64,000 bases of DNA from Prolixibacter sp. SD074 (GTDB lineage: Bacteria > Bacteroidota > Bacteroidia > Bacteroidales > Prolixibacteraceae): assembly GCF_009617895.1 (NCBI RefSeq), contig NZ_BLAW01000001.1, positions 673,001 through 737,000 on the forward strand. Direction: 5' to 3'. The notes below the pieces were generated by a model. It did no database searches. It saw only the letters and a program-made list of their open reading frames with translations, and was not told where the DNA came from. The position numbers and the translations under genes were made by a program. The first letter of the stretch is position 1. Each line of letters starts with the position of its first letter. This document shows positions 1-7,793 of the stretch, piece after piece.

Positions 1-19
1 TCCGAAAGGATTAACTATT

Positions 20-487
20 TTATTGCGGGTAATCTTCCACTTCTTCATCGCAATGCCATTCTTCCGGGCAAAATCTTTCCGTTTCCGAGAAGAAAAAAGC
101 AGCTTCTTTAACCGCATTTTCGTCACTGTCGGAACCATGAACAGCATTGTGCGAAAGCGACTCGGCAAATAATTTTCGTATGGTACCTTCGCTGGCTTTT
201 CCCGGATCGGTGTTGCCGATGAGTTTCCGGAATTCAGCCACAGCATTGTCTTTCCTTAGGATGGCAGCCACGATGGGACCAGAAGACATGTAGTTGACTA
301 GGCCATCGTAAAAGGGTTTTCCTCTGTGGACTTCATAAAATTTGGCGGCTTGCCTTGCCGATAATTTCGTTAATTTAAGCGCTTCCACTTTGAAACCATG
401 TTCCGTAATCATGCCGAGAATGGGCCCCATCAGGTTACGGCGAACGGCTCCGGGTTTAATCATCGTTAGCGTTGTATTTCCAGCCAT
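20..487 (-). CDS. ndk: nucleoside diphosphate kinase
   Basis: Transfers the gamma-phosphate from ATP to nucleoside diphosphates through a phosphohistidine, balancing NTP pools in the cytoplasm. The 155-residue product has the family signature NAVHGSDS with the active-site His at residue 117, and an N-terminal TLTMIKPG strand. The open frame runs 40 codons further upstream, but those codons do not resemble the family, so I start at the ATG that gives MAGNTT. The length matches Bacteroidota Ndk (about 150 residues). The gene is divergent from nrnA. Identification is secure; only the start is a judgement. Confidence 0.97.
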   Translation of the reverse strand: MAGNTTLTMIKPGAVRRNLMGPILGMITEHGFKVEALKLTKLSARQAAKFYEVHRGKPFYDGLVNYMSSGPIVAAILRKDNAVAEFRKLIGNTDPGKASEGTIRKLFAESLSHNAVHGSDSDENAVKEAAFFFSETERFCPEEWHCDEEVEDYPQ

Positions 488-770
488 GTTGATAAATTTA
501 GTTGCAAACAGAAACATCCGTTGGACCGATGAGTTCATCGGGGTTGTTTGTTTATAACGGATGGCAAACAGTATTTTTGTGCGAAAATCACATAGATTTC
601 TCTTCAATCAAAATTAGGAAATTGAATAGACTGACCGCTAATAATTAGTTGCTGTTAAACATCGTATCAGTTTTTTCTGAAATTGGATCCGTCTCAGGCT
701 TTATAATTTCTTCCGGTAAAGGGACAGGGAAATAATTAAAAATGTTCAGGTGCGAAACAACCAATATTCC
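488..770. other. intergenic region, ndk/nrnA
   Basis: Divergent spacer with no supported gene. The minus-strand sequence just upstream of ndk contains TCTGTTTG, one mismatch from the Bacteroidota -7 consensus and probably part of the ndk promoter. Nothing else structured was seen. Confidence 0.5.
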
Positions 771-778
771 TATCTTTG
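771..778 (+). promoter_or_regulatory. -7 promoter element for nrnA
   Basis: TATCTTTG is an exact match to the Bacteroidota TAnnTTTG -7 element. It overlaps a TTG that could otherwise be read as the nrnA start, so translation must begin downstream of the transcription start (about 783-785). Confidence 0.65.
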
Positions 779-805
779 CATCTTACGTTTAAAAAGCGAT
801 CAATT

Positions 806-1855
806 TTGAGAAAATTATCCCCCGAAACTATAGCGAAAGTAAAAGAAGCGCTGAGTGAAAATGTCCGGAACATTGTTATCATACCACATGTGAATCCGGA
901 TGGTGATGCTGTTGGTTCAAGTTTGGGGTTGTGGCGGGTGCTGAAGAAAGCCGGATATGCACCAACGGTTATTTCGCCGACAGATTATCCTGCCTTTTTG
1001 AAGTGGGTGAACGGAACGGATGAAGTGAAGGTGTTCGAGCATGGACCCGCCGTTTGTGAAAAAATTATCAATCATGCCGATTTGTTTTTTTTGCTCGACT
1101 TTAACGCATCCGACAGGGCTGGTGATAAGTTAGGAGCACTTATTGAAAAGGTAACTAAACCCATTATCCTGATTGATCACCATCCCGATCCGGCTGACGT
1201 GACAGAATTGATGTTTTCGCATACCGAGGCCAGCTCAACCGCTGAATTGGTATACAGGTTTGTAGAAAGTCTGGATCTGGATAAATACCTCGACAAGGAT
1301 GCGGCCGAAGCATTGTTCACCGGATTGGTTACCGACACCGGCTCTTTTAGTTACAATGCTTCATCTCCCGATATGTACGAAGTGGTTAGCAGGTTGTTGG
1401 AGAAAGGAGTCGATAAGGATCGAATTAATGACCGTGTTTACAACAACTTTTCAGCACAACGGATGCGGCTTTTAGGTTACAGTCTGGATAAAAAAATGAA
1501 AGTTCTTCCTGAATACCATGCAGCCTATATCTCATTGAGCAGGGAAGAACTGGAGCGCTACCATTTTGAGCCGGGTGATACAGAAGGTTTCGTCAATTAT
1601 CCGCTCTCGATAAGTGATGTGATATTTACGGCCTTGTTTATGGAAAAGGACGATTTGGTGAAAATCTCTTTCCGCTCAAAAGGAGGTTTCCCAACGAACG
1701 AATTTTCCGATATGCATTTTAACGGCGGAGGTCATATAAACGCTTCCGGGGGAGAATCAAGGTTATCGCTCGCCGAAACCATTAAGAAGTTTGAAGAGTT
1801 GTTACCTGAGTTTTCTGCAAAACTAAAAGATGAGCACCGGAAACTCAGACAATGA
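806..1855 (+). CDS. nrnA: DHH-family phosphoesterase, NrnA-like oligoribonuclease/pAp phosphatase
   Basis: Predicted to degrade nanoRNAs and to dephosphorylate pAp to AMP. Seen: an N-terminal DHH domain with HVNPDGDA near residue 28 and the metal-binding DHH triad at residues 124-126, and a C-terminal DHHA1 domain ending in GGGHINASGG. At about 349 residues the length fits the family. I choose TTG at 806 (protein MRKLSPETIA...), because the more upstream TTG at 776 lies inside the -7 promoter box and so would not be in the mRNA. The function of the family is established; the start is inferred from promoter overlap. Confidence 0.93.
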   Translation: MRKLSPETIAKVKEALSENVRNIVIIPHVNPDGDAVGSSLGLWRVLKKAGYAPTVISPTDYPAFLKWVNGTDEVKVFEHGPAVCEKIINHADLFFLLDFNASDRAGDKLGALIEKVTKPIILIDHHPDPADVTELMFSHTEASSTAELVYRFVESLDLDKYLDKDAAEALFTGLVTDTGSFSYNASSPDMYEVVSRLLEKGVDKDRINDRVYNNFSAQRMRLLGYSLDKKMKVLPEYHAAYISLSREELERYHFEPGDTEGFVNYPLSISDVIFTALFMEKDDLVKISFRSKGGFPTNEFSDMHFNGGGHINASGGESRLSLAETIKKFEELLPEFSAKLKDEHRKLRQ

Positions 1856-1954
1856 ATTCGGAAAAGGAATGGGCAAGGTGAACCGAATTTTAATAAATTA
1901 GCGCTGAAATTTCAAAAACGTCGGAGCATAAGGGTATTTGAAGGCCGGCACATG

Positions 1955-1962
1955 TAAGTTTG
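1955..1962 (+). promoter_or_regulatory. -7 promoter element for the FKBP gene
   Basis: TAAGTTTG matches TAnnTTTG and lies 21 bases before the ATG of the FKBP lipoprotein gene. A TTTG at 1937-1940 could be the -33 element, but the 14-base spacing is short. Confidence 0.5.
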
Positions 1963-1983
1963 AATAGTTAACGTATAAAATAT

Positions 1984-2532
1984 ATGAAACGTAGGGGATT
2001 AAATTTTCTATTACTGGTTGTTGTGTTGGGTGTGGGGTTTGTTTCCTGCAGTAAGACAAGCCGCCAAAAAGCCAGGGAATTGGAAGTGGAATTACGGGAT
2101 AAATACATAGCTAAGTATTATCCGGATGCACAACCAACCCCCTCAGGACTTTATGTCATCAAAGAACAAGATGCTCCGGCGGGTGCCGATTCGATTGCTT
2201 ATGGTGATCAGGTAAAGGTATTTTATACCGGAAATTTGATTGAAGGTACAGATTCAACCGGAGTTCATGATGGTTATGTATTTGATACTTCTGGCAATTT
2301 TGAACCATTCACTTTTACAGTTGGCGCCGGCTCTGTAATTTCAGGCTGGGAAGAAGCCATCCTGCAGATGAAAGAAGGGGAAAAAGCGGTGTGGATTATT
2401 CCATCAACTCTGGGATATAGCGGAACACCTCAATCTGGTGTCCCCGCTTATTCGACGCTTGTGTTCCATGTCACGGTCCATAAAGTGATAAAGAACAGTT
2501 CCGATCCGGTGATAATCGAACGACAATTTTAA
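1984..2532 (+). CDS. FKBP-type peptidyl-prolyl isomerase lipoprotein
   Basis: Likely a periplasm-facing, lipid-anchored prolyl isomerase that helps fold exported proteins. The 182-residue protein starts with a hydrophobic signal and a lipobox-like GFVSC with the acceptor Cys at 22. The FKBP fold occupies about residues 68-170, with recognisable segments VKVFYTG, VISGWEEAI and WIIPSTLGY. A rho-independent terminator follows directly and a -7 element precedes it, so the gene appears monocistronic. Family assignment is firm; the client proteins are unknown. Confidence 0.93.
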   Translation: MKRRGLNFLLLVVVLGVGFVSCSKTSRQKARELEVELRDKYIAKYYPDAQPTPSGLYVIKEQDAPAGADSIAYGDQVKVFYTGNLIEGTDSTGVHDGYVFDTSGNFEPFTFTVGAGSVISGWEEAILQMKEGEKAVWIIPSTLGYSGTPQSGVPAYSTLVFHVTVHKVIKNSSDPVIIERQF

Positions 2533-2538
2533 ATACGG

Positions 2539-2565
2539 ACCGCGGAACTTCACCGCGGTTTTTTT
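2539..2565 (+). terminator. rho-independent terminator after the FKBP gene
   Basis: Seven-base-pair stem ACCGCGG/CCGCGGT with a seven-base loop and a run of seven T, starting six bases after the FKBP stop. Confidence 0.85.
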
Positions 2566-2584
2566 CAATCAATAAATTAGTGAC

Positions 2585-3679
2585 GTGACGCGCACCGAGC
2601 TCATCAAAAAACTGTTGCCGGGTTTTATCCCGCTTTTTGTTTTTATCCTTGCGGATGAAATTTGGGGAACGCAGGTTGGTATTGCAGTAGCTGTAGGCGT
2701 CGGACTTATCGAATTAATAGCAACCGGAATCAAAGAGCGCCGGCTCGAAAAGTTTGTGCTTATTGATACGGCTTTGCTGGTGGTCCTTTCGCTGATTTCC
2801 ATTCTGCTCGACAACGATATCTTCTTCAAACTGAAGCCCGCATTGATCGAACTGATTCTTTGTGCTGTTTTGGGTGTTTCGGCCTTTGGTAAATTGAATA
2901 TCGTTCAGATGATGGCCGGGCGTTACATGAAGGATGTTTCGTTTAACGAGCAGCAAAAGGTGCAGATGCAGCGGAATCTCCGGAACATGTTTTGGATTTT
3001 CCTGGTGCATACCGGACTGATTGTTTTCGCTGCCTTTTACATGAGCGAAGCAGCCTGGGCGTTCATTAGCGGCGGGTTGTTTTACATTATTTTTGCTGTC
3101 TATTTTGTGATTGAATGGTTTCGCAACAAGCGCCACCAGGGAGAAACGCCGGTTGTTGCCGAAGACGAGGAATGGTTGCCGGTGGTTGATGAGGAAGGGA
3201 AAGTGATTGGGAAAGCACCCCGGCATGCTTGTCACAGCGGTCAAAAGATTTTGCATCCGGTTGTTCATCTTCATGTTGTTAATCCGAAGGGGCATATTTA
3301 CCTGCAGAAAAGGCCGGAAAATAAATTGGTACAGCCCGGTAAATGGGATACCGCTGTTGGCGGTCATATTTCTTTCGGTGAATCTGTCGAAACAGCCTTG
3401 AAGCGCGAGGCATATGAGGAAATTGGTTTGACCGGTTTTCAGGCGCGCCCGGTGGCCAGTTACAAATGGGAGACCGAAGTTGAAGCCGAGCTGGTGTACA
3501 GTTACCTCTCATATGATTACAAGAAAATCCATTTGCATTCAGACGAAGTCACCGAAGGGAAATTCTGGAGTCGCGCTCAGATTGAGAAGAATCTTGGTAA
3601 AGATATATTTACACCTAACTTCGAGTTTGAGTTTAAAATGATGAATCAATTGCGTGACCAAAACAGCGCATTGGCTTAG
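2585..3679 (+). CDS. fusion of a YciB/VC0807-like membrane domain with a NUDIX hydrolase
   Basis: A 364-residue fusion. Residues 1 to about 180 hold several hydrophobic helices resembling the YciB/IspZ or VC0807 family of inner-membrane proteins. Residues about 190-355 form a NUDIX domain with the box GHISFGESVETALKREAYEE, close to the IPP-isomerase-like branch (WLPVVDEEGKVIG near its start). The NUDIX domain would hydrolyse a nucleotide-diphosphate-type substrate at the membrane; the substrate is unknown. The start is GTG at 2585, right after the preceding terminator, and there is no in-frame ATG upstream. The linker looks natural rather than a deletion scar, but whether the fusion is conserved cannot be judged here. 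Confidence 0.85.
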   Translation: MTRTELIKKLLPGFIPLFVFILADEIWGTQVGIAVAVGVGLIELIATGIKERRLEKFVLIDTALLVVLSLISILLDNDIFFKLKPALIELILCAVLGVSAFGKLNIVQMMAGRYMKDVSFNEQQKVQMQRNLRNMFWIFLVHTGLIVFAAFYMSEAAWAFISGGLFYIIFAVYFVIEWFRNKRHQGETPVVAEDEEWLPVVDEEGKVIGKAPRHACHSGQKILHPVVHLHVVNPKGHIYLQKRPENKLVQPGKWDTAVGGHISFGESVETALKREAYEEIGLTGFQARPVASYKWETEVEAELVYSYLSYDYKKIHLHSDEVTEGKFWSRAQIEKNLGKDIFTPNFEFEFKMMNQLRDQNSALA

Positions 3680-3681
3680 TT

Positions 3682-4088
3682 TTATTCTTCTGGTAAAGAA
3701 AATGCTTTTTGACAAGCGGAAATAACTTCCTGCCTGGAGTTGAGCAACTGATTTTCTTGTTCTTTCGATACTCCAAAACGCAGACGAAGCCGGTTTCGAG
3801 ATACTTTCCAGCTGCGAATCAATCGGTAAGCAAATATACCGCTCACCGGCATAGCGAAAAGATAGAGCGCTTTCCACCAGCCGGGAAATAGTCTTCCCAT
3901 CGTCAACTGTCCTACCACATACATGGCTGAAAAGGCCAGCATTCCCAAAACAAAATAGAACGAACTCTGCATTTGGGAATCCTCTCCCTTCCGGTTACAG
4001 TTGCTTTCCTGTAAAACAGCCGATGTGACGTTTTTACCAGTGCGCGAACGAAATCATATGCGATGGAGTAGCGATAAATCTTGCTCAT
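3682..4088 (-). pseudogene. plsC: PlsC-like acyltransferase remnant with its middle deleted
   Basis: Two pieces of a 1-acylglycerol-3-phosphate O-acyltransferase-like protein. The 5' piece starts at ATG 4088 and reads MSKIYRYSIAYDFVRALVKT... through TVTGRERIPK, the part that normally precedes the NHxxxxD active site. The 3' piece (ATG 3972, 96 residues, two hydrophobic segments, then basic) resembles the membrane and C-terminal tail of the same family. The active-site region of roughly 300 residues is missing and the two pieces are in different frames. The 96-residue tail could in principle be a small membrane protein, but its fit to the PlsC C-terminus favours a remnant. It converges with the NUDIX fusion gene. 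Confidence 0.7.
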
Positions 4089-4139
4089 AAAATTGAGAAA
4101 CGATTGTCGTTAATATCTGTCGGGCCACAGCGGGCTAAA

Positions 4140-4853
4140 TTAGTCTTTATGAAGGAGAAAGATGGCTGGCCGTTTGTGCAATTCAGGCACTCCTTTTTTC
4201 CATTCCGAAATGGTTTGCGTCCGGATGTATTCACTTTCCAGCGTAATGTCAGCAGCGATGCAAAGCCGTGTTTGGTCGTGGCAGGCCTGCAAAATATCTT
4301 CGAGCAGTTTCATGTTGCGGTAAGGGGCCTCGATGAAAATCTGTGTTTGGTGTTCATTTGCCGAACGGCGCTCTAAATCTTTAATGGCTCGTTGCCGTTC
4401 TCCTTTCGGGATGGGGAGATAACCCACAAAGGCGAAGTTCTGCCCGTTCATCCCGGAAGCCATCAGCGAAAGCAGGATAGATGAAGGCCCGACCATGGGA
4501 ATGACGCGAATGTCTTTCTCATGAGCCAGTTTAACTACCTCAGCACCGGGATCGGCCACCCCGGGACAACCGGCTTCCGATATAATGCCGGTATCGTTTC
4601 CGTTTAAAACGGGATATAGGAAACGTTCTAACTGTTTCCGGTCGGTATGTTTGTTCAGTTCCATAAACTCCAGCGCATCAATGTCGATATCGCGATCCAG
4701 CATTTTCAGATAGCGGCGTGCCGTACGAACGTTTTCAACGATAAAATAACGAAGAGACCGCACGGTTTCAACGAGCGTGGCGGGAACGACATTGCCGGGC
4801 CCGGTGTCGCCAAGCGTCGTTGGTATGAGGTAGAGATTTGCTATTTTTCCCAT
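4140..4853 (-). CDS. rsmI: RsmI-like SAM-dependent methyltransferase (tetrapyrrole-methylase fold)
   Basis: Predicted 16S rRNA ribose 2'-O-methyltransferase of the C1402 family, acting on the ribosomal decoding region. The 237-residue protein carries GNVVPATL near the N-terminus, the SAM-pocket segment GIISEAGCPGVADPG and PMVGPSSILLSLMASGMNG. It is shorter than E. coli RsmI (286), as is usual for the Bacteroidota short form. The open frame continues 69 codons upstream, but those do not look like the family and include a promoter element, so I start at ATG 4853 (MGKIANLY). The exact target nucleotide for this short subfamily is uncertain. Confidence 0.88.
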   Translation of the reverse strand: MGKIANLYLIPTTLGDTGPGNVVPATLVETVRSLRYFIVENVRTARRYLKMLDRDIDIDALEFMELNKHTDRKQLERFLYPVLNGNDTGIISEAGCPGVADPGAEVVKLAHEKDIRVIPMVGPSSILLSLMASGMNGQNFAFVGYLPIPKGERQRAIKDLERRSANEHQTQIFIEAPYRNMKLLEDILQACHDQTRLCIAADITLESEYIRTQTISEWKKGVPELHKRPAIFLLHKD

Positions 4854-4858
4854 CTGAG

Positions 4859-4866
4859 CAAAGGTA
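4859..4866 (-). promoter_or_regulatory. -7 promoter element for rsmI
   Basis: On the minus strand this reads TACCTTTG, an exact TAnnTTTG. It ends only five bases before the chosen ATG, so the mRNA would be leaderless or nearly so. Confidence 0.6.
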
Positions 4867-4982
4867 GCGAAAAACAATATTTTTGCCGGCTGGTTTGATG
4901 CAATTTGACTAACCGGGGATTCGCCTTGGTTATTTATACCGTTATCGGTTCCAACCAGGATGTTTTTCTTACCGGCCCAATG

Positions 4983-5014
4983 TTGCGCCGTGGTTACTTT
5001 TTTTGCTACTTTTG
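4983..5014 (+). promoter_or_regulatory. promoter reading towards the MBL hydrolase
   Basis: TTG at 4983-4985, a 21-base spacer and TACTTTTG at 5007-5014: the best complete Bacteroidota -33/-7 pair in this part of the window. It would give a leader of about 245 bases before the MBL gene, containing a small open frame. Confidence 0.6.
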
Positions 5015-5092
5015 GAATCAGCATCGCGGCGGATTCGGCGCTAAAACGCTGGCTGGGCAAAGGGATTGAATGCCCCCGGGCAAATAAGCGGC

Positions 5093-5254
5093 ATGTTGCC
5101 GGCTTTGTTGAAGATTAACGGATTTGCCCTAGCCGTAAGCCTGACATTGCTGCCGCCACGGGGCGGAGTCCCTCCGGCTGCGATGGGGATGATGATGGTA
5201 CCGTACCTGATGTACCTGTCATCCTGCTACCGCGAAAAGCCGGAAGGAGCGTAA
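5093..5254 (+). CDS. possible 53-residue hydrophobic peptide upstream of the MBL gene
   Basis: ATG at 5093 opens a 53-codon frame (MLPALLKINGFALAVSL...) with one hydrophobic stretch, ending 15 bases before the MBL start and downstream of a good promoter. No family is recognised. It may be a small coupled protein, the scar of a larger deleted gene (a recurring event in this window), or chance. The GC-rich sequence and the lack of clear codon bias keep confidence low. Confidence 0.3.
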   Translation: MLPALLKINGFALAVSLTLLPPRGGVPPAAMGMMMVPYLMYLSSCYREKPEGA

Positions 5255-5268
5255 AAAGAAAACTCAAC

Positions 5269-6033
5269 ATGAAAATAACATTACTTGGGACCGGGACTTC
5301 GCAGGGAGTACCGGTGATTGCATGCAATTGTGAAGTGTGCCGTTCGACTGATTCACGGGATAAACGACTGAGGAGTTCTGTCATGATTGAAGACAAGGGA
5401 ACTTGTGTGGTAATTGATGCCGGTCCCGACTTCCGGCAGCAAATGCTACGTGAAAAGGTCCATAACATCGATGCTATTTTGCTGACGCATGAACACGCCG
5501 ACCATATTTTCGGACTGGATGATATTCGCAGTTTCAACTGGGTTCGAAAAGCGCCGATGGATATTTATTGCGAAGCTCGTGTTGATAAGAACTTACGGAT
5601 CATCTTTGACTATGTTTTCAGCGAAGAAAAATATCCTGGCATTCCGCAAATGAACCTGGTTCCTATCAATGGCGATGCTCTGAGTATTGGGGCTTTGGAT
5701 ATCGTTCCGGTCCGTGTTTTTCATCACCGGTTGCCGGTTTATGGTTTTCGTGTGGGGAAATTTGCCTACCTCACTGATTTCAGTACGATTGCTGACGAAG
5801 AACTGGAAAAACTGGAAGGGGTAGAAGTCCTGGTCATAGATGCCTTGCGGAAAGAACCGCACATTTCGCACCTGAGCCTGGGCGAAGCCATTGATATCGT
5901 CGGGAAAATTCATCCGCGCAAAGCGTACATCACACACATCAGTCACCAAATGGGCCTGCACAGCGAAGTGAAGAAAGAGTTGCCGGAAGGAGTGGAGCTG
6001 GGGTTCGACGGAGAGGTGCTGGAAATCGATTGA
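5269..6033 (+). CDS. MBL-fold metallo-hydrolase (PhnP/RNase Z-like branch)
   Basis: Zinc-dependent hydrolase of the metallo-beta-lactamase fold, 254 residues. The metal motif THEHADH is at residues 73-79 (His74, His76, Asp78, His79). Other family segments are LGTGTSQGVPV at the N-terminus and the late THISHQMG histidines. An ACNCEVC cluster near residue 18 is typical of the PhnP-like branch that binds an extra structural zinc. The physiological phosphodiester substrate is unknown. The ATG has an A-rich stretch (AAAAAGAAAA) upstream rather than a Shine-Dalgarno. Confidence 0.92.
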   Translation: MKITLLGTGTSQGVPVIACNCEVCRSTDSRDKRLRSSVMIEDKGTCVVIDAGPDFRQQMLREKVHNIDAILLTHEHADHIFGLDDIRSFNWVRKAPMDIYCEARVDKNLRIIFDYVFSEEKYPGIPQMNLVPINGDALSIGALDIVPVRVFHHRLPVYGFRVGKFAYLTDFSTIADEELEKLEGVEVLVIDALRKEPHISHLSLGEAIDIVGKIHPRKAYITHISHQMGLHSEVKKELPEGVELGFDGEVLEID

Positions 6034-6035
6034 TG

Positions 6036-6197
6036 TTATCGATTGTTTGTTCGCTTTATCCGGATGATATAATTCTTCAGAATTGGCGTAGCAATTCCCC
6101 TCACAAAGTAGAAGACCACCAGGATGGCGATACCCCAACAAAGTATGACTATCAGCCTGCCTGTCTGTATTATTCTTCCCGTTAAGGGAAAAATCAG
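6036..6197 (-). CDS. possible small membrane protein overlapping the lipid A deacylase stop
   Basis: Read on the minus strand, a 53-codon frame overlaps the stop of the upstream PagL-like gene in a CTGA arrangement and encodes a hydrophobic segment (IVILCWGIAILVVFYFV) followed by a basic tail. There is no ATG or GTG; translation would need CTG, ATT or coupling. The membrane-then-basic pattern is coding-like, but the product may equally be chance or the tail of a deleted gene. Confidence 0.25.
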   Translation of the reverse strand: MIFPLTGRIIQTGRLIVILCWGIAILVVFYFVRGIATPILKNYIIRIKRTNNR

Positions 6198-7525
6198 CGG
6201 TGTAAGCGGGGATATTTGTTATGAAAACGGAAACCAATGCCCAGCATCAGGTAGTTGGGCTCATGAAAGTCTTTCAGATTGTATCCAATATGAATAAATG
6301 AGCTGCGGGTAACAGCAATTTTTAGTGCCAGCAACTGGTAAAACGATTTGAGGTCACCCACATTGTTCAGTACATTCACGCCTGTACCCAGGTTAATGGA
6401 GAAGTAGGGCATTACATACTCAACCCGTCCGGAAATTCCCACCGACCATTGCCGGTCAAAGGGGGGAGTGATGAATGCGAACACTTGAGACGGCGGCTCG
6501 GGACGGGACAATGAAGCTCCGGACCATGAGTTGTTGGTGACATCTACAGTATAGATATTGGCGCTGCCATCGTACACACCGTCGACCGACAGCCCGGCCC
6601 TGAGTTTGTATCCGAAATTGTACATGGGGGCAAAACTAAAGCCCAGTACAGTGTATTTATATGGTGCGAGAACCTGTATCTCACCGGCTGCCACCCCTTT
6701 CCAGCGCCATGAGCCGAAAAAAACCAAATCATAACTAACATGGCGTGGAAATGAAGGAACAAGCGGTCGATATGTTCCCGGAAGAGAAGGAGAATGAGCC
6801 CCGTTTACACGATAGATCAGTCCCGTTTTCAATCCCGTGGTATTCAGTCCGGCGTTGGGATACTTTGTGTTTGCGTTGGAAAAATGAGTGAATGAGACCC
6901 CGCCGATCAGATCGAATTTTGGAGAAAGCATCCAGTTTAAGTACACGCCGCCATTGATGTAAGCATTGAGTTTTGAGCCAATCACGGTGTTGTACGGATT
7001 GTTTTCCCTGTTGTAAGGTTGCCACCCGAACGATAATCCGAAATTCCATTCATAATTAAGCGAGAGCCTCCGGGTGAACTGGCTTATCTGCGCTCCCTGA
7101 AACAGGTATAGTGCCGCCGGGTTTCCCAAATACGTTTTATCGCCAAAGGTGTACAAGGAGAGTCCGACTCCCTGGTAGGGTTTTCCGTAAATCTGGCTGA
7201 AAGCCGAGCGGGGATCGAATCGGAATGAATATTTCAGATGTGCCGAGAACGATTTTTTGTAGGGTTGGCCGCTCACATTTTCACCATTCAGAAAAGAATT
7301 GGTTGGTAAAATGCAATTCGGATCAATTTCGACGCCAATTTGGTGGAGAAGGCTATGTGGTTTTTGGGGAACGTTGCGAAAGCGAGCGGTCGTATCGGCT
7401 TTGCAAGCCGGGACGGTATTGTAGGTTGCCCCTTCGGCCCAAACAACATCAGAAATGAAAAGAATGATGCCGGAGAGAGCTATTTTCTTCCACCAGTTTA
7501 TTTTATGCGTTATACACCGTCTCAT
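6194..7525 (-). CDS. PagL-like acyloxyacyl hydrolase (lipid A 3-O-deacylase family)
   Basis: Outer-membrane beta-barrel predicted to remove an acyl chain from lipid A. The 443-residue protein begins with a basic and hydrophobic signal segment (to about residue 30) and contains FTHFSNANTKYPNAGLN at about 212-228, which carries the His-Ser-Asn triad of PagL-type deacylases (His214, Ser216, Asn217). It then alternates aromatic beta-strands and ends with a strand finishing in an aromatic/Arg pattern. It is much longer than Pseudomonas PagL (about 150 residues mature), as is usual for the Bacteroidota form with an extra barrel region. A -7 element lies upstream. Family good, substrate inferred. 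Confidence 0.85.
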   Translation of the reverse strand: MRRCITHKINWWKKIALSGIILFISDVVWAEGATYNTVPACKADTTARFRNVPQKPHSLLHQIGVEIDPNCILPTNSFLNGENVSGQPYKKSFSAHLKYSFRFDPRSAFSQIYGKPYQGVGLSLYTFGDKTYLGNPAALYLFQGAQISQFTRRLSLNYEWNFGLSFGWQPYNRENNPYNTVIGSKLNAYINGGVYLNWMLSPKFDLIGGVSFTHFSNANTKYPNAGLNTTGLKTGLIYRVNGAHSPSLPGTYRPLVPSFPRHVSYDLVFFGSWRWKGVAAGEIQVLAPYKYTVLGFSFAPMYNFGYKLRAGLSVDGVYDGSANIYTVDVTNNSWSGASLSRPEPPSQVFAFITPPFDRQWSVGISGRVEYVMPYFSINLGTGVNVLNNVGDLKSFYQLLALKIAVTRSSFIHIGYNLKDFHEPNYLMLGIGFRFHNKYPRLHR

Positions 7526-7619
7526 GTCTGCTGTTTACAGTTGACTGTCGACGGCTTTGTGATCTTAATGCGTCCAATCAGTCCATTTAGTCATTTTTAA
7601 TGATATAATATGTAAAACG

Positions 7620-7627
7620 CAAAAATA
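7620..7627 (-). promoter_or_regulatory. -7 promoter element for the PagL-like gene
   Basis: Reads TATTTTTG on the minus strand, an exact TAnnTTTG, about 95 bases before the ATG. No clear -33 TTG was found. Confidence 0.4.
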
Positions 7628-7793
7628 AGCTATCATTCTTTGACAGAGGAATAATATGAACTCAAATTTGTTAAAAAATCACAATTATTTTTTGAACAAC
7701 TCGACAACGTCAGGTGTCTGAGATGATAAACAGATGATAAAGGGATGTCATATCACGTCCGCATGGCATCCGTTCCTGTTTATACCCGGACGG

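Noticed and set aside
488-607. 40-residue N-terminal extension of Ndk
   Set aside because: The extension does not resemble the family and the internal ATG gives the standard length.
776-805. upstream TTG start for nrnA
   Set aside because: The codon lies in the TATCTTTG -7 box, so it would not be transcribed from this promoter.
2714-3367. 217-codon open frame opposite the membrane-NUDIX gene
   Set aside because: Shadow of the real gene; lacks any recognisable fold and has no promoter or start context.
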